A stretch of DNA of 64,000 nt, taken from positions 3,113,501-3,177,500 of the forward strand of contig NZ_CP102263.1 in the NCBI RefSeq assembly GCF_025147485.1, written 5' to 3'. Position 1 is the stretch's first letter, and every line of letters begins with the position of its first letter. A program made the translations under genes and the position numbers. Below are positions 17,513 to 26,810 of the stretch, in pieces. The notes beneath the pieces are model-generated. The model saw only the letters and a list, made by a program, of their open reading frames with translations, searched no databases and had not been told where the DNA came from. Source of the stretch: Bacteroides uniformis. GTDB taxonomy: Bacteria > Bacteroidota > Bacteroidia > Bacteroidales > Bacteroidaceae.

Positions 17513-18745
17513 TTATTGAATGTTATCGTTTTCCTCTTCTGTTTCTTCTTGAATGGTATCTTTGGGCAGCAATCTTGGAGAAATGCGTTTCTTGGGAGTG
17601 AGGCTCATGCCTTTCAGCATTTCGGCTTGGCGCACTACGCTGCCGTTACCGTCCGAGAGCTGGTTGAAGGCTTTGTCGTAATCCCTTTGCAGGCTGGCCA
17701 GCCGGTCGCCGATACCGAGGAAGGTGTCGGTAAAGCCTGCAATCTTTTCATATAAGATGGTGCCGCGCTTGATGATGGCCTGCACATTCTTTACCTGGTT
17801 CTCCTTCTTCCAAAGGTCGAGCGAGAGGCGCAGGGCGCTAATCAGGTTGGTGGGGCTCATTAGTACCACCTTTTTGTTGTAGGCATATTCCCAGAGGTGG
17901 GCATCGCTTTGGATGGCGAGGAGGTAGGCACCTTCGGTGGGGATGAACATCATAACGAAATCCGGTGATTGGGCGTCGTAATGCGAGTAGTCTTTATGGC
18001 TGAGCTCGTCGATGTGGGAGCGGACAGATTGCAGGTGTGCTTTCAGGAAGTGTGCCTGCTCCTCCTTGCTTTCGGCAGAGGTGTAGGCAGCATAGGCAGT
18101 CAGCGACACTTTGGAGTCGATAATCATTTCCCGTTCGTCGGGGTATTTCACGATGATGTCGGGCTGCATCTTCTGCCCGCTTTCCTCGTTGATGATGGCT
18201 TCGCCCCGTTCGTCTTTTAGAAACTCCTGGCGGAAGTAGTGTTCGCCTTCAATCAGTCCGGAGGCTTGCAACAAACGTTCCAGAATCATTTCGCCCCAGT
18301 TGCCTTGCATTTTGGAGTCTCCTTTCAGGGCACGGGTCAGGTTGTTGGCATCTTCGCTGAGGCGGTTGTTCAGTTCCACCAGTTCCTTGATGCGTTCACC
18401 CAGCGAGAAGCGTTCTTTGGCTTCGGTGCTGTATACTTGTTCCACCTTTTGGCGGAAGTCCTTCAGGTTATCGCCCAGCGGGCGGAGCAGATTGCCCAGG
18501 TGTTCGGTATTCAGCCTGGTAAAGTCTTCGGCTTTGCTCTGGAAGATACGGTTGGAGAGATTCTCGAACTCGGTGTTCATGCGCTTGTGCAACGCTTCGG
18601 CTTCTTCCTTCTGCAGCTTCAATAATTCTATTTCCTTCTTTGTCCCGCTGATTTCTGCCCTCAGTGCGGCAGACTTGCGGTCTGCCGCCAGATAGCCGAC
18701 TACGGTTCCGATGATTATCCCTATAATCAGTAATACTATCTCCAT
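17513..18745 (-). CDS. rmuC: DNA recombination protein RmuC
   Basis: RmuC-family proteins limit DNA inversion and rearrangement; the core domain is nuclease-like. This 410-residue protein has an N-terminal membrane helix ([21 protein letters not shown]), a coiled coil (about 25-120), and the RmuC core with [17 protein letters not shown] and the acidic segment [11 protein letters not shown]. The motifs [11 protein letters not shown] and [11 protein letters not shown] are characteristic. It starts 21 bases after the map stop codon, so the two are probably co-transcribed. Confidence 0.92.
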   Translation of the reverse strand: MEIVLLIIGIIIGTVVGYLAADRKSAALRAEISGTKKEIELLKLQKEEAEALHKRMNTEFENLSNRIFQSKAEDFTRLNTEHLGNLLRPLGDNLKDFRQKVEQVYSTEAKERFSLGERIKELVELNNRLSEDANNLTRALKGDSKMQGNWGEMILERLLQASGLIEGEHYFRQEFLKDERGEAIINEESGQKMQPDIIVKYPDEREMIIDSKVSLTAYAAYTSAESKEEQAHFLKAHLQSVRSHIDELSHKDYSHYDAQSPDFVMMFIPTEGAYLLAIQSDAHLWEYAYNKKVVLMSPTNLISALRLSLDLWKKENQVKNVQAIIKRGTILYEKIAGFTDTFLGIGDRLASLQRDYDKAFNQLSDGNGSVVRQAEMLKGMSLTPKKRISPRLLPKDTIQEETEEENDNIQ

Positions 18746-18766
18746 AGGTGTTTTGAAGTGTCCGCC

Positions 18767-19621
18767 TTATTGTGTCAATATTTCGTTTCCGTCTTCAGTA
18801 ATCAGGATTTGGCTTTCCCATTGGGCAGAAGGCAGTCCGTCGTCTGTGCAGACGGTCCATCCGTCGGCTTCGTCGATAAAGACTTCGTAGCTTCCCATGT
18901 TAATCATCGGTTCGATGGTGAACGTCATGCCCGGCACTATCAGCATGCCCGTACCACGTTTGCCGAAGTGTTCCACATCCGGTTCTTCGTGGAACTTGAC
19001 GCCGCAGCCATGTCCGCAGAGGTCGCGTACCACGCTGTATCCGTTCTTTTCCGCATGCTCCTGGATGGCGGCGCCTACGTCACCGAGGCGTGCCCAGGGC
19101 TGTGCGGTCTGTATGCCTATGTCACGGCATTCTTTGGTGACCTGTACCAGTCTCTGCATGTCGGGGCTGACTTCGCCAATCATGAACATGCGTGATGCGT
19201 CGGCAAAGTAACCTTTGTAAATGGTGGATACATCGACATTTACAATATCACCGCTTTTCAGGAATTCCCTGGTGCTGGGAATGCCGTGGCACACTACATC
19301 GTTGATGCTGGTGCACACACTTTTGGGGAAGCCTTCGTACATGAAGGGGGCGGGGATGGCGTCGTGGTCTGTGGTGAAGCAATACACCATATGGTCAATT
19401 TCGGCTGTGGACATGCCTTCGCGAATGTTCTCGGAGAGATAATCCAGCAGGGCCGTGTTGATTTTGGCGCTTGCGCGGATACCGGCCAACTGCTCCTCGG
19501 TGCGGAGTGCGCTTCGCATCGGCAGTTTATATCCTTCTTTCTTATAATGTTGAATTTTGGCTTCTACTTCGTCGGAATAGTTTTTAGGAGTAAACCGGAC
19601 TCCTTTCATGAACTTTTTCAT
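18767..19621 (-). CDS. map: Methionine aminopeptidase type I
   Basis: This enzyme removes N-terminal methionine from new proteins in the cytosol. The five metal ligands are visible: two aspartates (VNVDVSTIYKGYFADAS), H in CGHGCGVKFHEEP, and glutamates in FTIEPMINM and QWESQILI. I choose ATG 19621 (MKKFMKGVRF, 284 residues); the in-frame start at 19648 would overlap the -7 element. The N-terminal extension of about 40 residues before the catalytic fold is longer than in E. coli Map. It precedes rmuC in an operon. Confidence 0.93.
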   Translation of the reverse strand: MKKFMKGVRFTPKNYSDEVEAKIQHYKKEGYKLPMRSALRTEEQLAGIRASAKINTALLDYLSENIREGMSTAEIDHMVYCFTTDHDAIPAPFMYEGFPKSVCTSINDVVCHGIPSTREFLKSGDIVNVDVSTIYKGYFADASRMFMIGEVSPDMQRLVQVTKECRDIGIQTAQPWARLGDVGAAIQEHAEKNGYSVVRDLCGHGCGVKFHEEPDVEHFGKRGTGMLIVPGMTFTIEPMINMGSYEVFIDEADGWTVCTDDGLPSAQWESQILITEDGNEILTQ

Positions 19622-19645
19622 TGTCTTTTCTTTTTTATGAGACTG

Positions 19646-19653
19646 CAAAAATA
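19646..19653 (-). promoter_or_regulatory. -7 element, map-rmuC operon
   Basis: TATTTTTG on the minus strand, 24 bases upstream of the map ATG, matches TAnnTTTG. Confidence 0.5.
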
Positions 19654-19722
19654 CACAATAATGCAGGTGCTTGTACTATCAAGAGCCGAAAAAACATTCG
19701 TTTTCTTTATCCCGATACCAGC

Positions 19723-22700
19723 TTAGAGGGTATTCACCACTTTTATTTCGCTTCTTGAACTGTCTATCCTCCGTACTTGTATCTGGGTCTTTATGCGCTC
19801 TTTCAGTCCTTCCACGTGACTGATGATGCCTACCTTCTTGCCGCCCATCTGGTGCAGTTTTTCCAATGTGTCCATAACGGTGTTCAGGTAGTCGCTGCTC
19901 AGTGTGCCGAAACCTTCGTCGATGAACAGTGTGTCTACCGAGAGGCTCTGGCGGCTGAGGGAAGAAAGTCCGAGGGCAAGTGACAGAGATACTAGGAAGC
20001 TTTCGCCGCCCGATAAGGTGCATGCCGGACGTGCCGCACCTCCTTGATGGAAGTCGCGCAGCAGGATGGTGAGCGAACCGGCCTGGCATTCCAGTTCGTA
20101 GCGGTCGGTCAAGCGTTGCAGATAGAAATTGGCGCCTGCCAGCAGTTCTTTCAAGACGAAGCTCTGGGCTATGTTGCGGAAGTTCTTTCCCCGTTCGTCA
20201 CCGAAGTGACGGCAGAGGCGGTCCCACTTCAGATACTCTTCGCGTAACCGGTCGGCACGTTCCTTTTCTTCCTTTATCCGGTCGATGTTACGGGTGTTTT
20301 CTTCCAGGCGTAACTTCTGCTGGCCGATGGATTGGTTGCCGACGGTTATCTTTTCTTCGAGATTCGCGATGAGTGCATCCAGGGTTTCGAGGTTCTCGTT
20401 TTCTTCTATTTCGGGCTTCCGGCTGATGTGCTCTTCCACTTGTCCGGTGGCCAGATGAAAGGCGGTCGATGCAGCTACTTCTTCCTCTTTAAGTGTCTGC
20501 AATGAGGCACGCAATGCTTCTATCCGGGAGCCGGACCAAGCGGATAGGACGGTGATACGCTCCTCGTCGAGAGTGGGGTTGGCGGCATAGAACCCGGTTA
20601 AATCCTTTTGCAGCCTTGCCATTTGTTCTGCGGTGGAGGATATGCTTTGTTTCAGTCCGCTTGCTTGTGTATTCAGATTATTCCAGGCAATCCCCAGGTC
20701 CTTGATTTCCATTTCCTGTGTTGCTGCAGGTGCGTTGCGCCAGTCGGGGAATGCGGCATCGATGCTTTCCTTGTTGATGTTTATCCCTTCCAGCTCTTTG
20801 TGGATAAGGGCAATGGCGGATTTCAGTTCTCTTTGTTTTTCCTGCGCCAGACGGTAGTTGCGCGTAGCTTGCGTCAGGCGGTCAATAAAGGAGAGGGGGG
20901 AGTTCTCCCATTCCGTGTTCCATCCTTCCCAGAGGATGTGGGGAGTGACGCGGTCCATGGTGGCACGTATGTTCTCCTTTTCGTTGGCGGTGAGCGACTC
21001 GTAATTGACGATGCTGTTTTTCAGCTCATTCAGCACTCTGTCGGCAGAGTTGAAGGCTTGGCGTGCAGCGTCCACATGTTTTTGGCATTCGTCCTTTTGC
21101 CGTTGCAGAGCTATGATTTGTGCGCTGAGCTTTTGAACTTCCGTGAGCTTTTCGTTCAGTTTGTCTGCTTCCAGCTTGTTCTCTTCCAGTAGCTTCTTCA
21201 GGGTTTCGCCGGTGGTTGTGGAGAGGCCGACGCCGTTGCATTGGGCGCATTTGGCCTGTGCGTCAGTGTGGGCAAGGTTGTAGCTCCGGAGCGCTCTTGC
21301 TGTGGACTGACGGGCATTCTCTGCCAGCGTTCCGTAGGTATTGGATTCTGTCCGGTTGTTGTTCAATGCCTGCTCGGTTTCCTTGTATTCTTTCTCTTTT
21401 GTTTCCAGGGAGGTGCGTATGGGAGCAAGGACAGACTGGAAATCTTCATCTTTGCAAAGCGATTTTATTTCTTGTCCGCACACGGGGCAAGTATCCCCGA
21501 CGACAAGCCGGGAGCGTGTTTCCTTTGCCCACTCTTCTACGGCTTCCTTTTGCTTGTCGTAGAGGGTGCGGATGTCATCATAACTTGTTTTCTTGCTGTC
21601 GAATGCCGTTTGCAGGAGGACGTATTGCTTTTGGCACGCCTCCACTTTGGCGTTCAAAGCCTTTTCGTTTTCCTTCGCCTCGTTCAGTGTCCTTTCCGTT
21701 TCAGCCAGTAAAGACAAGGCGCTCAATGCTTGCAGCAGGTTCTCCCGTCCGGCATCGAGTTTGTTTTTCTTGTCTTGCAGGGCAGGGCGGTCCATGGTTT
21801 CAAGCTGCTTGTTCCGGAGGTTTATTTCGTTTTGCAATGTATGGTTCTCTTGTTCTTTCCGGGTGAGGGCAGCTTCCTTGTCGGTACGCTCCTTGACTTT
21901 TACGGGTTGTTGCGCGGCAAGTCTTTCAAGGTGCGCGTTGTAGGTGCCGATGCGTGTTTGGGCATCGAGTGCGGATTTTAGGCCGGTAATGATGGATTGG
22001 CTTTGCTCGAACATGGGCAGTAAGGGCGAATGCTCTTGCAAGTACTTCTCGGCACGATGCAGCTTGTCTTCTTGCTCTTTCAGGAAACCGCATAGCCACT
22101 TGCTTCCTCCGTCCAGCCGGGCAAAGGATGCTCTCAGTATCCCGGCTTGTGCATAGTTCTGTTGTTGTTGCTGTTGCTGCTGTTTCAAGGTAGAGAGCCA
22201 GTTGCGGGCATCGGCGGTGGCGTTCCATTCCTTAATCAGCAGTTCTTTCTGTTTGAATTCGTCCGATTGCAGTTGCGCTTGCTTCCCTTCCCACATCTTC
22301 TTTTGCTGTTCACGGGTGAGGAGGAGTTCGGAGTATTTTTTCAGCCAGTCCCTTTTTGCGAGGGCGGTGGTTTTCTGCTCATTGGCTTCCTTGACTCCGG
22401 CATTTTGCGTGGCTATGGCTTCCTTGATTGTGGAGACTTCTTCTTCTGCCAGGATGTGGATGCCTTCCAGCTTCCGGTTCTGGTTTTCGTATTCCGTCCG
22501 TCTTTCCTTGGTGGCGGCATATATTTCGGCACCTATTTCGGAGTAGATACTTGTACCGGTCAGCTTTTCCAGAATATCCGATTTTTCGCTTTCCTTGCTT
22601 TGCAGGAACTTGGTGAAGTCGCCTTGCGCCAGCATGGTGGTGCGGCAGAATTGTTCGAAGGTCAACCCCACTGCAGCTTGTATTTCTGCCTTTATCTCAT

Positions 22701-23145
22701 TCTTTTTGTTGAGCTGTGCGCCGCTTTTCTTGTTTTCCAGTGTCCAGCGCACATCTTGCACGGCTCCTGAAATCTTGCGGTGTGCCCGTGCCACGTACCA
22801 TCGGGCGGTGTAGGGCGTTTCGTTCGAGCCGGTAAACTCCAGCTCCGTCCATGCTTCACTGGTGTTACGGCGCATCAGTTGCCTGCTGTCGTTGATGGCA
22901 ACATCTTCCTTTTTGGCAGAGAAAGTCTGGCTCAGGTCTTTGTATTTTTCGTTCTCGGCATGGTCCATGCGGGGCGTTTCGTTGTAGAGTGCCAGGCAGA
23001 TGGCGTCGAGAATGGTTGTCTTCCCTGCACCCGTCTCACCGCAGATAAGGAAAAGGGATTCCTCGCTTAGCGGTCCGTTCTCAAAGTCGATGACGGCATC
23101 TTCTATGGAGGCAAGGTTCTTTATGGTGAGTTTCTGGAGTTTCAT
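19723..23145 (-). CDS. sbcC: SbcCD nuclease ATPase subunit SbcC
   Basis: SbcC is the SMC-like ATPase of the SbcCD (Rad50-Mre11) complex that opens hairpins and protein-blocked DNA ends. It is 1140 residues. The N-terminal Walker A is CGETGAGKTTILD, long coiled coils span about 180-970, and the zinc hook CPVCGQ sits mid-coil. The signature LSGGESFLVSLSLALG and Walker B VDTLFIDEGFGTL are at the C-terminus. A second C-x2-C pair (AKCAQCNGV) lies after the hook and is unexplained. It follows sbcD by 15 bases. Confidence 0.95.
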   Translation of the reverse strand: MKLQKLTIKNLASIEDAVIDFENGPLSEESLFLICGETGAGKTTILDAICLALYNETPRMDHAENEKYKDLSQTFSAKKEDVAINDSRQLMRRNTSEAWTELEFTGSNETPYTARWYVARAHRKISGAVQDVRWTLENKKSGAQLNKKNEIKAEIQAAVGLTFEQFCRTTMLAQGDFTKFLQSKESEKSDILEKLTGTSIYSEIGAEIYAATKERRTEYENQNRKLEGIHILAEEEVSTIKEAIATQNAGVKEANEQKTTALAKRDWLKKYSELLLTREQQKKMWEGKQAQLQSDEFKQKELLIKEWNATADARNWLSTLKQQQQQQQQNYAQAGILRASFARLDGGSKWLCGFLKEQEDKLHRAEKYLQEHSPLLPMFEQSQSIITGLKSALDAQTRIGTYNAHLERLAAQQPVKVKERTDKEAALTRKEQENHTLQNEINLRNKQLETMDRPALQDKKNKLDAGRENLLQALSALSLLAETERTLNEAKENEKALNAKVEACQKQYVLLQTAFDSKKTSYDDIRTLYDKQKEAVEEWAKETRSRLVVGDTCPVCGQEIKSLCKDEDFQSVLAPIRTSLETKEKEYKETEQALNNNRTESNTYGTLAENARQSTARALRSYNLAHTDAQAKCAQCNGVGLSTTTGETLKKLLEENKLEADKLNEKLTEVQKLSAQIIALQRQKDECQKHVDAARQAFNSADRVLNELKNSIVNYESLTANEKENIRATMDRVTPHILWEGWNTEWENSPLSFIDRLTQATRNYRLAQEKQRELKSAIALIHKELEGININKESIDAAFPDWRNAPAATQEMEIKDLGIAWNNLNTQASGLKQSISSTAEQMARLQKDLTGFYAANPTLDEERITVLSAWSGSRIEALRASLQTLKEEEVAASTAFHLATGQVEEHISRKPEIEENENLETLDALIANLEEKITVGNQSIGQQKLRLEENTRNIDRIKEEKERADRLREEYLKWDRLCRHFGDERGKNFRNIAQSFVLKELLAGANFYLQRLTDRYELECQAGSLTILLRDFHQGGAARPACTLSGGESFLVSLSLALGLSSLSRQSLSVDTLFIDEGFGTLSSDYLNTVMDTLEKLHQMGGKKVGIISHVEGLKERIKTQIQVRRIDSSRSEIKVVNTL

Positions 23146-23160
23146 GTTCCGGACAAATGA

Positions 23161-24372
23161 TTAGGAGTTGTTCTTGCTTTTCACTTTTTGCATGACAGTC
23201 TCCATCAGCTGGCAAAGTTCTGGGTCCATCTCTTCTCCTTCGGTTTCGCGGTAGTAGAGTCTGGCTATTTCCAGGGGAGACATTTCCTGCATCTCTTGGA
23301 TGGAGATAGGCTTGCTCTCGTCAGTGTCGGCCTGCCGCTCTCGGGTAGTCTTGATGTAGCAATATTTGCATGCCTTGCCTTTGGCGGCGTTCGAGGCTTT
23401 TTCGTTGCAGTCGGGGGGCAGGTAGCCTTTTGTCAGCACATTCAGACGGAGGTATGCAGGTTTCTCTTCCGGATATTCTTCCAGCAGTTTCAAGGCGTCT
23501 TCGAAAGGTGTCGGGTCATGGGGAAGTGTGACGAGCGGAATCGGATTTTCAATTTCCCTTGTACTGATTTGTGGCTCTGCCCCTTTCTCCAACTCGATGA
23601 TGGAGACGGAGTGCGGATAGGTTTCGTCGAAGCTGACGGGGAGGGGAGTGCCGCAATAGCGTGCGTGGTGATGACTGCCTTTGATGTCCCGAGGGCAATG
23701 GATGTGTCCGAGTGCCAGGTAGTCGTACCCTTCTCCCATAGCGCTGAGGGGAACATACTCTATTCCGCCGATACTCTCATCGTGCCCGCTACGGTCGCTG
23801 CCTTCAATGGAGAGATGGGCCATGAGGACGACGGGAAGCTGTGCCGTATTCCGTTTCTTCACTTCGTCCAGCAGTGCTTGGAAGAAGCGTGCCTGCCGTT
23901 GGTCGCGCGGTGTTTCAGTGTCCAGCAGGGGGAAGTTTTGCGGATAGACGTGGGGCACGGCAATGACGTAGCCTTTTGTCTTTTTTTCATTGTTTATCTC
24001 GATGATGTGCTTGTCCAAATTCACTTCCTCGGCTGTACGTTCGATGTTTCCCACAACGTTCAAGCCGAAGTGCTGCCAGAGGTTGCTGTCTATCTCCAAT
24101 TTGGAGCTGCTGTCGTGGTTTCCGGCGGTGACTACGATGGTCATTTCGGGGCAGGCTTGGTGAATGTTCAGCATGGCGTCGGTGTACATCTTCTGCGTGG
24201 CGGCAGCGGGAGAGGAGTAGTGGTAGATATCTCCGCTTACCACCATGGCGTCGGGCTGCTCTTCGGTTACTATGCGGGTGAGTTGCCGTAGGAAGGCCTG
24301 CTGTTCGACGGTGCGGTCGTAGTTGTAGAGGGTGTGTCCCAGGTGCCAGTCGCTGGTATGTAGTATCTTCAT
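23161..24372 (-). CDS. sbcD: SbcCD nuclease subunit SbcD
   Basis: SbcD is the Mre11-type metallophosphoesterase. All core motifs are present in order: HTSDWHLGHTLYNYDR, VVSGDIYH, TAGNHDSSSKL, LMAHLSIEG and LALGHIHCPR, supplying the two-metal site. The 403-residue length is normal. A C-terminal segment with four cysteines (DCNEKASNAAKGKACKYCYIK) may be a small metal-binding insert. The gene lies between the HU-like gene and sbcC in one operon. Confidence 0.95.
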   Translation of the reverse strand: MKILHTSDWHLGHTLYNYDRTVEQQAFLRQLTRIVTEEQPDAMVVSGDIYHYSSPAAATQKMYTDAMLNIHQACPEMTIVVTAGNHDSSSKLEIDSNLWQHFGLNVVGNIERTAEEVNLDKHIIEINNEKKTKGYVIAVPHVYPQNFPLLDTETPRDQRQARFFQALLDEVKKRNTAQLPVVLMAHLSIEGSDRSGHDESIGGIEYVPLSAMGEGYDYLALGHIHCPRDIKGSHHHARYCGTPLPVSFDETYPHSVSIIELEKGAEPQISTREIENPIPLVTLPHDPTPFEDALKLLEEYPEEKPAYLRLNVLTKGYLPPDCNEKASNAAKGKACKYCYIKTTRERQADTDESKPISIQEMQEMSPLEIARLYYRETEGEEMDPELCQLMETVMQKVKSKNNS

Positions 24373-24399
24373 TGTTTTTGTTACTTCAATGGATGTGGG

Positions 24400-25029
24400 T
24401 TATGGTTTCCTTAGAATATAAATCTTGTGTGTTCCTCGTCCTTTGTAGTCGATGCCCGATTCGGGATTGGCTATCCATTCGCGCAACTCGCGGGAGGCGG
24501 CGGACTTCAATAAGCCGGTCAGTTGGCAATAGTCGGCTTGGGTCATGAAGCTGTTCTTTTCCAGGTATTTTTTTGCCCGTTCCAGCCGTTCCTGCGGAGA
24601 AAACACTTGTGAGGAGCGTTGGAATTTGTCGGTGGAACGTTTCAGGTGGCAATGGCGAGCGGTACGGTACAGTAGTTCTTTGTCCACCTTGAAATGTATG
24701 TCCTTCAGGCAGATGCTGACGGCGTTTCGCTTGGTGTCTCCTTCTTCGCCCGTCTCCCGTTCACGGTCTTGCCGCAGACCGAGGGCAGGGGTGAATACTC
24801 CTAAGTTGTCAATCTTCACGGAGTAACCTTGCCCCATTTGGTAGGCTATTTCGTCGGTGATGGCTTGCATCAGTCCGATGATGTCTCCTCGTGTGAAGGA
24901 TGAGGCGTATGCTATCTTTTCGGTGATGGTTTCCAAGTTCACCTGCCCGTATAGTTTCATTCGTGGGTAGAGGATGCGTTTGCCGTCTTCTCCCGGCAGG
25001 TTCAGTTCCTGCATGTTGTATTCTGCCAT
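24400..25029 (-). CDS. HU-like DNA-binding protein with C-terminal winged-helix segment
   Basis: Residues ~25-130 resemble the Bacteroidales HU-like fold (HU-HIG type): TEKIAYASSFTRGDIIGLMQAITDEIAYQM followed by a strand-rich GYSVKIDNLGVFTPAL. The remaining ~70 residues look like a small winged-helix domain (SFMTQADYCQLTGL ... ASRELREWI ... HKIYILRK). At 209 residues it is double the size of HU. The gene is 27 bases upstream of sbcD and co-directional, so it may share the repair operon. Its upstream region contains the 21-bp phased repeats (25083-25153), a plausible binding site, by inference only. Confidence 0.75.
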   Translation of the reverse strand: MAEYNMQELNLPGEDGKRILYPRMKLYGQVNLETITEKIAYASSFTRGDIIGLMQAITDEIAYQMGQGYSVKIDNLGVFTPALGLRQDRERETGEEGDTKRNAVSICLKDIHFKVDKELLYRTARHCHLKRSTDKFQRSSQVFSPQERLERAKKYLEKNSFMTQADYCQLTGLLKSAASRELREWIANPESGIDYKGRGTHKIYILRKP

Positions 25030-25082
25030 GATGGTAGCGTTGTTATGAGGTTCGTTTGTTTATTGGGGCTTACAGAGTTTGT

Positions 25083-25153
25083 CCCAAGGTTGCGGATGTG
25101 TATGCCAAGGTTGGGGATTTCTATCCCAAGGCTTGGGATAGAAATCCCCAAGG
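25083..25153. repeat. Phased CCAAGG repeats with a perfect 41-bp palindrome
   Basis: CCAAGG occurs at 25084, 25105, 25126 and 25148, spaced 21, 21 and 22 bases, that is two helical turns. Bases 25111-25130 (TTGGGGATTTCTATCCCAAG) and 25132-25151 form a perfect 20-bp inverted repeat around a single G at 25131. It lies in the 271-base region between the HU-like gene and a divergent secreted-protein gene. Confidence 0.9.
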
Positions 25154-25271
25154 GCGAAGGTAATTCTTTATCTCTATACTTGCAAACTTTACTATTAGTA
25201 GTTAGGAAGTTTTTTATTGGTAGTCGGGAAGTTTTTTGTTATAGGTTTGAGAGAGGAATTGAAAAAAACGT

Positions 25272-25279
25272 TATCTTTG
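25272..25279 (+). promoter_or_regulatory. -7 element, secreted protein gene
   Basis: TATCTTTG, 22 bases before the ATG at 25301, matches TAnnTTTG; TTTG at 25246-25249 is a candidate -33 element with slightly long spacing. Confidence 0.55.
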
Positions 25280-25300
25280 TTACATAAGAGAAGTGCATGA

Positions 25301-26383
25301 ATGATGAACAAAACTAAAATTAAGCGATATATGAAATATTATCCGGACTTATTATTGTTGTTTACCTTATTGTCCGTTACCACAATGATTAAAGCACAAA
25401 TATCGATAAGACCTTATAGCGAATGGGAAGCAACCCAGTTTGTTGCAGTGAACGGACATCAGCCCGAAGACTATGTAACGCCAGATAATAATTGGGAAAT
25501 ACTATACAATTTACGGACTCCACGTACTCAAGCCGAACTTCGTGAAATGGGTATTAAATGCTCTGATAGCCAATTATTGTTATTGGAAGTAGGTGGACTT
25601 GTCAGTAAAACAAAAGGAAAATGGAAAGCTACTATACCCATTCTCGACAAAGAACAGACCAATTCTCTAAGAAGCTTAAGTAAGGAGATTGCTGAATCCA
25701 TGTATGTCAAAACAAAGGCAGACTTTATATCATTGGCACAAAATATCAGTGAAATGGGATTCAAGAACAATGTACTCTCACTTGTTTTTTCATACCTTCT
25801 GGATGGAAAAATGTGGACAAAGTTAGTCTTGTTTGAGGATGTTGACAATTATACAAGCTGGAGTGGCTGTTACTGGGTATTATACGAATCAAGAAATGGC
25901 TTTGCATGCGGTACGAATGGTTTCGGAGAACAGAATTTGATTTTGACTTACATCAATAGCGGCATTGCTCCTGACAACGACATTATGGACCATTGTGCTG
26001 ATGAAATAGCACAGTTCGGAAAAGTAACAGATGCCAAACTCGTTTCTCAGTTAAAACCTTATGGGCTGGTAGATGATAATGGAGATGTATTATTTCCTAT
26101 TATAAAGAAACGGCAAGACCGCTTTCATCAAATAACTGAAAAATTGGTAAACTCTATCAGTGCGGAACTAAAGAATAATTGTGGCTCCTTAGCAAGCCAA
26201 TATGGTATTGACAATGAAAAAGTGGCAATGGTGATGCTGTACCATGAAGTCATGTGGGATTTGGTAGATAATCTGATTCAAGATAGGATAATCTTCACTC
26301 CAGCTATTTTCAAAGATGAAGAATCGAATAAAGAACGATTGAATGAAGTCGTTTTCTTCATAGAAGGAGGATTAATGCAATAA
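25301..26383 (+). CDS. Unrecognised secreted protein, AT-richer than neighbours
   Basis: This 360-residue product has a basic N-terminus and a hydrophobic stretch ending MIKAQ (about 15-34), a probable signal peptide, so an envelope location is likely. I recognise no domain. The middle contains NVLSLVFSYLLDGKMW and a cysteine-containing segment SGCYWVLYESRNGFACGTNGF. The C-terminal part is mostly helical with many charged residues. Base composition is visibly more AT-rich than the flanking genes, which may reflect horizontal acquisition. It has its own promoter, and no enzyme or transporter gene is coupled to it. Confidence 0.75.
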   Translation: MMNKTKIKRYMKYYPDLLLLFTLLSVTTMIKAQISIRPYSEWEATQFVAVNGHQPEDYVTPDNNWEILYNLRTPRTQAELREMGIKCSDSQLLLLEVGGLVSKTKGKWKATIPILDKEQTNSLRSLSKEIAESMYVKTKADFISLAQNISEMGFKNNVLSLVFSYLLDGKMWTKLVLFEDVDNYTSWSGCYWVLYESRNGFACGTNGFGEQNLILTYINSGIAPDNDIMDHCADEIAQFGKVTDAKLVSQLKPYGLVDDNGDVLFPIIKKRQDRFHQITEKLVNSISAELKNNCGSLASQYGIDNEKVAMVMLYHEVMWDLVDNLIQDRIIFTPAIFKDEESNKERLNEVVFFIEGGLMQ

Positions 26384-26476
26384 TAATTCGATAGAGAAAA
26401 GGACATTTGACTTTGAAGAGTTTTCTGTAAATGTATTTCAAGTGCATAGAAAATAGCCAATTAAAAATAAAGAATT

Positions 26477-26806
26477 ATGTACGAATGGGCCAATGAAATG
26501 AACTGTGCCGTAACTGTATGCGACACAAAGGGAATCATCCTATATATGAACGAGAAAGCATGCCGTACGTTTGCCAAACACGGTGACCTGATAGGCAAGA
26601 ATCTCTTTGATTGCCACAACCCGCAATCGCAAGCCAAGATACGCGAACTGCTGGAGACGGGGGGAGTGAATGCCTACACAATTGAGAAGAACGGTGTCAA
26701 GAAAATGATTTATCAGACGGCATGGAAGCAGGACGGAGTGGTCGGTGGCCTGGTGGAGATTTCGATGGAAATACCCGGAGAGATGCCACACTATATGAGA
26801 AAATAA
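26477..26806 (+). CDS. Single-domain PAS protein
   Basis: The whole 109-residue product is one PAS fold: MNCAVTVCDTKGIILYMNEKAC (first strands), DLIGKNLFDCHNPQSQ (helix region), and a C-terminal sheet ending VGGLVEISMEIP. No kinase, cyclase or DNA-binding output is attached. It could bind a small ligand or cofactor or interact with another PAS protein. The downstream epimerase gene starts 4 bases after its stop, so the two are likely co-translated, hinting at a metabolic sensor role that is unproven. Confidence 0.8.
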   Translation: MYEWANEMNCAVTVCDTKGIILYMNEKACRTFAKHGDLIGKNLFDCHNPQSQAKIRELLETGGVNAYTIEKNGVKKMIYQTAWKQDGVVGGLVEISMEIPGEMPHYMRK

Positions 26807-26810
26807 CAAA

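Noticed and set aside
25045..25287. An 80-codon frame across the phased repeat with heptad-like PRLGISI/PRLGIEI units
   Set aside because: The repeat unit of 21 bases automatically gives a 7-residue periodicity; the palindrome and lack of a start signal favour a DNA element.
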